From Parvularia atlantis (lineage: Eukaryota > Opisthokonta > Rotosphaerida), in the NCBI GenBank assembly GCA_943704415.1, contig CALSCO010001631.1, positions 1 to 24,338 on the forward strand: a DNA stretch of 24,338 nt, in the 5' to 3' direction. Below, piece after piece: positions 20,228 through 24,338 of this stretch. Made by a program: the position numbers and the translations under genes. Below the pieces are notes generated by a model, which worked only from the letters and a program-made list of their open reading frames with translations, had not been told where the DNA came from and did not search any database. Each line of letters opens with the position of its first letter. Position 1 is the stretch's first letter.

Positions 20228-21012
20228 ATGCGGCGCGCGGCACAGAGCAGCGCCGCCAGCGCGCCCGGGCCCGACGCCCCCGCGCCCATCCTGGACGAGG
20301 ACGGTGCGTGTGCACTGGCTGCGCGTTGGCTGCGGGCTCGCGCGCGTGCGTGTGCCGGATAGGACGCCAACGTCAGCACACATCGCGCCCACAGAGCAGG
20401 CCACAATCGTCGAGGACTTTCGCCTGCAGAACTACCGCTCGAATGCGTTCTTCAGGGTGCGCGCCGCGCGCCGTCCGCTGCCCTCCCCTTGGTGGCGCGG
20501 CCAATGAGTGCACGTGCGCAGCGGTTCATGACGGGGCTGACGGCGGTGCTGGTGGTGATGTGCGTCGCATCTGCACGTGCTCGCGCGCCCACTCACGGCC
20601 GCGCAGCTACCTCGTGCTCATCGCCAGCTACTACGCCACGCTCGAGAGTGAGCTGGCCGAGATCGACGACGAGGAGCGGGCGCGGAGGGCCGGGTGGGTC
20701 GTGCCGGTCAGCAACGCCCTTGCCGTGCTCGGGCTGCTCGCGTCAATCGCGTACCTGCACCGCTCGCCCGGCGCGGCGATTGGGCGGACGTGGCTGTCGG
20801 CCGCGGCGCTGGGCGCGGTCGCGGTCGGGCCGGCGGCGTTTTGGGCGGCCAACTACGCGCGCGCGTCGGAGGACCTCGGCGCGTTTGTGCTGTTCCCGTT
20901 CGTGCCGGCGCTCGTCTTCGTCGCGGTCGTGTGCGCCGTGAGCGACTTTGACCAGTGCGAGCGCGCGGTCGAGCAGCTGCACGCGAGCATGTACAAGGCC
21001 AAGAGCGTGTGA
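20228..21012 (+). CDS. Small four-TM membrane protein, family not recognised
   Basis: I do not recognise this protein. Exons 20228-20303, 20395-20456, 20522-20559 and 20607-21012 join with consistent phases to 193 residues ending in TGA. The first 30 residues are Ala/Pro-rich and acidic, followed by EDFRLQNYRSNAFFRRF, which looks like an amphipathic cytosolic helix. Predicted membrane segments: FMTGLTAVLVVIYLVLIAS, VPVSNALAVLGLLASIAYL, WLSAAALGAVAVGPAAFWA and FVLFPFVPALVFVAVVCAV. A charged loop (ELAEIDDEERARRAG) lies between TM1 and TM2, and the C-terminal helix is short (AVEQLHASMYKAK). It has no signal peptide. The clean splicing, continuous hydrophobic pattern and codon use like its neighbours support a real gene. 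Its stop lies only 25 bp before the NMO start. Confidence 0.78.
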
Positions 21013-21037
21013 AGTGCAGATTGCACTGTTGTTTGCG
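21013..21037 (+). promoter_or_regulatory. 25-bp spacer with a perfect 6-bp inverted repeat
   Basis: The whole gap between the TGA of the four-TM gene and the ATG of NMO is 25 bp. It begins with AGTGCA-GAT-TGCACT (21013-21027), a perfect inverted repeat that could be a factor-binding dyad or an RNA hairpin. Confidence 0.6.
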
Positions 21038-22432
21038 ATGGCTGCCCAGCCGAACGTGCGCCACCCGCGCGCCTTCACCACGCGCCTGACTGAGCTGCTC
21101 AAAGTGGAGGTGTGCGCGTGCCGTGTGCGTGTCGTGCCTGCACGCAGCCGATGCGGGGGGACGCGCGTAGCACCCGGTGATGCTCGCGGGCATGGCCGGC
21201 ATCTCGCTGCACAAGCTCGTCGCCGCCGTGAGCAACGCGGGCGGCTTTGGCTGCATGGTGCCGTGCCGGAAGGGGCCGCCCGCGTGTGCGCCCACTCATC
21301 TCGCGTGCGCGGGCGTGGGTTAGGGCGGCGGTGCCGTCTCGCCTGCGCGCCTCCGCGACGAGATGCGCAAGGTGCGAGCGCTCACCGACAAGCCCTTTGG
21401 CGTCGACATCCTCGCGGGCGATCCGCGCATGGACGAGCTCGTCGACGTGATCATCGAGGAGGGTGCGCGTGCGCGCGGCGAGTGTGTGGGCCTCACGTGC
21501 GGGGGATGCAAGGCGCCTCGGTCTTTGTCACTGGCCGCGGCACTGAGCCGCGCCTCGTCGCCAAGTGCAAGAAGGCCGGCCTGCTGCTGGGCTGCGTCTG
21601 CGGCGCGCTCAAGCACGCGGTGTCGGTACGCGCGGCCCCCCTCCCCCCTGGTGCGCACGGCAGCTTAGCGCGCGGCCGGACGCACAGGCTGTCGAGATGG
21701 GCTACGACTTTGTCATCGTGCAGGTTGCGTTGCCGCACGAGCCGCTCCAAACGTGAGCCTGACGGGCCGCGCAGGGCACCGAGGGCGGCGGCCACACGGG
21801 CTACATCTCGCTCTTCCCGCTCCTGCCGCAAGTCATCGACGCCGTCGGCCATAAGGTGCCCGTGGTCGCCGCCGGCGGCATCTACGACGGGCGCGGGCTC
21901 GCGGCGGCGCTGGCGCTCGGGGCGGACGGCGTCTGGTGCGGCACGCGCTTCTTGATGTCGCAGGAGGCCGTGGCCGTGCGCGGCTACAAGGAGAAGATCC
22001 TCGAGGCGCAGTCGGAGGACACGATCCTGACGAGCGGCTACACCGGCAAGAACTGCCGCGTGCTCAAGAACAAGTGCGTGCGCGGCTGGGAGGGGCTGCC
22101 GCCGCGTGCGCCTGACGCGCTGGACACAGGTTCACCGAGCGCATCGAGAGCGCCGGCGTGCCGTCGAAGGAGTTCTACAAGCGCCTGACGCGCGATGAGG
22201 TGCGCGCGGTGACGCATCTGGGCCGCGACGAGACGTTTGCGGCGGACGTGGACGTGCGTTTCCATCGTGCGCTCGCGCTTTCTGCCTGACGCGCCGCGCC
22301 CAGACCGAGTTCATGCCGGTCGGCCAGGTTGCCGGGGCGATCCGCGACATCCCGCCGGCGGCCGAGATCGTGCGCCACATGGTCGACCAGGCCGCGACGA
22401 CGCTGCGCCGCCTCAACCGCGCGATGCTGTGA
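21038..22432 (+). CDS. Nitronate monooxygenase (2-nitropropane dioxygenase family)
   Basis: NMO is an FMN enzyme that oxidises nitroalkane nitronates such as propionate 3-nitronate, giving an aldehyde or oxoacid and nitrite. Family blocks appear in order: FTTRLTELLKVEHPVMLAGM, LVAAVSNAGGFG, DKPFGVDILAG, AVEMGYDFVIVQGTEGGGHT, PVVAAGGIYDGRGLAAALAL, ADGVWCGTRFLMS, and a C-terminal helix EIVRHMVDQAATTLRRLN. GTEGGGHTG and AAGGI are the FMN/phosphate-binding parts of the TIM barrel. Exons: 21038-21109, 21171-21257, 21324-21462, 21513-21625, 21688-21723, 21775-22073, 22130-22253, 22304-22432; 332 residues, close to the usual 320-370, stop TGA. Two acceptors here are TAG instead of CAG (21168-21170 and 21321-21323). 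The start is the first ATG, 25 bp after the previous gene. No targeting signal is evident. Confidence 0.96.
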
Positions 22433-22945
22433 GGCGATTGGATGTCGCGGGGCGTGACGTCGGTCACCTATGCGGCCGGGGTCGCGTTGCAGTTGTCAGC
22501 TTAGCTTCTCTCGTGGGTAGCGGCGCGAAACAGACCTGGCGCTACAATCTTGCATGAACGATTGCGCGCATGACGCAAAACTCGGAGGAGGCATCCAACT
22601 GAACGACTTGAACGCCGGAGATGAATGTCACAAAGAAATCAAGTACCACCAGTCCCTCGAGCATTGCGTTTCGGTGGAGCCAGACTCGGAGATCAGCGAT
22701 GAAGCGCTCATCATCGCCGCCACTGAGGGTGAGATCGAAGAAAACTTTGAAGAATGAAGGCACAGGCCGCGTAGCACATCGCCAGGCTGGTCCACGTACA
22801 AAGCTGGTCTCGGCCGGCATCGCGCCGGGCGGCACGCCCTGCGTGGTAAAGAACGAGAGTGTAAACTCAAAACTGAGCCTGTACACGCGCATGTCTAGCA
22901 CCCATGCTGCGCATTTCGCGCCCCAGTCAGTGCCGATCGCGCCGA
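22433..22945. other. Lower-GC island between NMO and the VPS10 gene
   Basis: This 513-bp gap is close to 50-55% GC by eye, well below its neighbours, especially 22540-22900. The left part, presumably the NMO 3' UTR, holds the spaced palindrome GTGACGTCGGTCAC (22454-22467), which includes a CRE-like TGACGTC. The middle holds an AT-richer ORF (22554-22757). The right end must include the VPS10 promoter. I saw no clear terminal repeats. Confidence 0.6.
22554..22757 (+). pseudogene. 67-codon acidic ORF, possible C-terminal remnant of a pogo/CENP-B-like DNA transposase
   Basis: The ORF starts at an ATG and encodes an acidic peptide ending SEISDEALIIAATEGEIEE and a few more residues. A short Val-rich stretch, then a Ser/Thr-Asp-Glu-x-Ile-Ile pattern and an acidic tail, is typical of the end of pogo/Tigger/CENP-B-type transposases downstream of the DDE domain. 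The similarity is short and from memory, and no DDE domain is present. The lower GC supports foreign origin. It could equally be a small host gene, an unrelated insertion or a chance ORF. Confidence 0.25.
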
Positions 22946-24338
22946 ATGCGTCTCCTCGCGGCGGCCCTCGCGGCCCTCGCGGCCCTTGCCGCGGCCCTTG
23001 CCGTCGGTGCCCACGGCGCGCGCGTCGTGCACGCGACGCCGCCGGACCTGGCCGCGATGTGGCTGGCCGGCCCGGCCGAGCTGGACCCGGCCTTTGAGCC
23101 GCGTGCGAACGTGCACCGTCTCGACGCGGCCACGCAGCAGCCGCCGCAGAACGACAACGCGCAGCGACGCGCGGCGCCGGCGCCGAGCGTGGAGAGGCGC
23201 GAGCCGTACCCGAGCGGCGGGCTCACGTTCTACGAGACGTACTTCTCGGGCTCGTCGCTGGCCATCTGGTGGAACCCGCGCAACGACGCGGTACGCGGCG
23301 CACACGCTCGCCTTTGTGTGTACGCCAACCCGCTGACGTCGGCACACGCGCGCCCAAAGCACGTCCTCGCCTTTGTCGACAACCACTTGCACGCCAGCAA
23401 CGACGGCGGCCGAACGTTCGTCGACCTCGTCGAGACGTGCGTGTGCCGCCGCCGGCACCGGCGGTGTCGCTGACTTGACGTGAAAACGCGCAGTGACGGC
23501 CTCAGCGGCGCGCGCGACCGGCAGCCGGCCGTGTACGACAACAGCCCGTACTACGGCGTGCGCGGCTTCACGACGAGCCCGGTTGATGCCAACGTGGTGC
23601 GTGCGCGCGCGCGGTGCCAGCCACGGTTGGCTTCGAACTCACCGCACAGCACACGCGCAGCTCATGCTGTTCGGCTACGGCAATCTCATCTGGGTCAGCA
23701 CCGACGGCGGCGCGACGTTTGTGCACAAGGCAATCCCGCTGTACCCGCGCGACTGGTGCGCCGCCGCCTGTGTGTCGCGACTATGCGCAGTGACGCGCGA
23801 GCACGCGCACAGGGAGTTCCATCCGACACGCCGCGACTGGATTGTCGTGCTCCACGTCGACGCGTCGTGCTACACCGCACAGCCGACGGTGGCGCACGCG
23901 CACTGGTGGAGGCACGTGCGATGCTGAACGAAGCCGCGGCAGCAGGCCGTGTGCTCGTACGAGCTCTGGCTGTCGCGCGACATCGGCGACACCTGGGTAC
24001 GCCTGTCGACGCACGTCTCGACATTTGCCTGGTGCGCACGCTTACGGCCCGGCTCGGCTCGGCTCATGCCCTGCGCGCAGGTCGGCCTGGAACGATGGCG
24101 ACGCCGACGTGCACAACAGCCTCTTTGCGCATGTGTGCATCGCCTGGCACCGGCGGTGTGCAGGACGGCTCATGCCTGTGCGGCGCAGGTGATCACGGAC
24201 CGCACCAAGAATCAGGTGCAGTACGACAGCACGCAGGGCCGCCTCGTCAACGTCAACGGCAACGGTGCGCGTGAGCGAGCGCTTGGCGGCGGATGCGCAC
24301 CTGACGGCAGCCGAGCAGCCAAGCGCGACCTGCAGCGC
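22946..24338 (+). CDS. VPS10-domain (sortilin-type) sorting receptor, 3' partial
   Basis: VPS10-domain receptors carry cargo between Golgi, endosomes and cell surface through a ten-bladed propeller. The start at 22946 gives a strong signal peptide (MRLLAAALAALAALAAALAV); an in-frame ATG at 22904 would add 14 basic residues and is less likely. A Pro/Gln-rich stretch follows, then propeller blades with Asp-box motifs: SNDGGRTF (near 23400), STDGGATF (near 23710) and SRDIGDTW (near 23980). FHPTRRDWIVVLH and the segment YELWLSRDIGDTW, LSTHVSTFAW fit sortilin/Vps10 (FHP..W.L, then LWxTxDxGxTW and V..F.W). Proposed exons: 22946-23290, 23360-23436, 23494-23596, 23661-23755, 23813-23888, about 23943-24031, 24081-24132, 24189-24264, continuing after a gtgcgc donor at 24265. 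The transmembrane segment and tail lie outside the window. Another secreted Asp-box propeller is the alternative. Confidence 0.82.

Noticed and set aside
22542-22901. 119-codon minus-strand ORF in the lower-GC island
   Set aside because: Phe/Val-rich sequence without a recognised domain, overlapping the + strand ORF; neither frame is proven and the + strand one has the better, though weak, family resemblance.
22949-23002. Tandem 9-bp repetition (gcggccctc-like) in the VPS10 gene
   Set aside because: It encodes the Ala/Leu core of the signal peptide; low-complexity coding sequence, not a separate element.

Overview
This is GC-rich nuclear DNA (about two thirds G+C by eye) from a unicellular eukaryote. 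Genes are packed with many short introns, mostly 45-85 nt. The commonest 5' splice site is GTGCGT or GTGCGC, and about one intron in ten appears to start with GC instead of GT. The protein set points to an opisthokont, most likely a unicellular holozoan or a close relative: a Homer-type EVH1/coiled-coil protein, a full SREBP, an SSX2IP/ADIP protein, a VPS10-domain receptor and an AprA/PhoPQ-related secreted protein. I cannot name the species. No prokaryotic operon, tRNA, rRNA or CRISPR array was seen.

Layout, left to right. (1) Homer-like protein, + strand, 5' end outside the window (35-1279). (2) SSX2IP/ADIP-like centrosomal coiled-coil protein, + (1779-4144). (3) CSE1/exportin-2, - (4244-8618), convergent with (2). 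(4) REEP/TB2-DP1-HVA22 ER-shaping protein, + (8724-10345), divergent from (3) with only 105 bp between start codons. (5) SREBP, - (10449-13626), convergent with (4). (6) NAA25/Mdm20, the NatB auxiliary subunit, - (13692-17745), 65 bp upstream of SREBP. (7) AprA/PhoPQ-activated pathogenicity-related family secreted protein, + (17956-20109), divergent from (6). (8) Unrecognised four-TM protein, + (20228-21012). (9) Nitronate monooxygenase, + (21038-22432), starting 25 bp after (8). (10) A 513-bp stretch of clearly lower GC with a small ORF that may be a DNA-transposon remnant (22433-22945). (11) VPS10/sortilin-type receptor, + (22946 to window end, 3' end missing).

The genes do not form one pathway. 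They are housekeeping and endomembrane genes: nuclear export of importin-alpha (CSE1), co-translational N-acetylation (NAA25), ER shape (REEP), sterol/lipid control from the ER membrane (SREBP), Golgi/endosome sorting (VPS10), flavin detoxification (NMO), and centrosome/cortex scaffolds (SSX2IP, Homer). The most notable signals are the Homer EVH1 carrying Asn where animal Homers have a ligand-binding Gly; an SREBP that keeps its signature Tyr, TM hairpin and an RxxL luminal site, with a stop-free in-frame intron inside its bHLH; the unusual splice-site code with many GC-AG introns; and very short intergenic regions that often carry short spaced palindromes.

Exon coordinates for + strand genes were worked out by hand from reading-frame continuity, splice phase and family alignment from memory. 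Minus-strand genes (CSE1, NAA25, the C-terminal half of SREBP) are given as spans with conserved blocks, and their exact splice sites are less certain.
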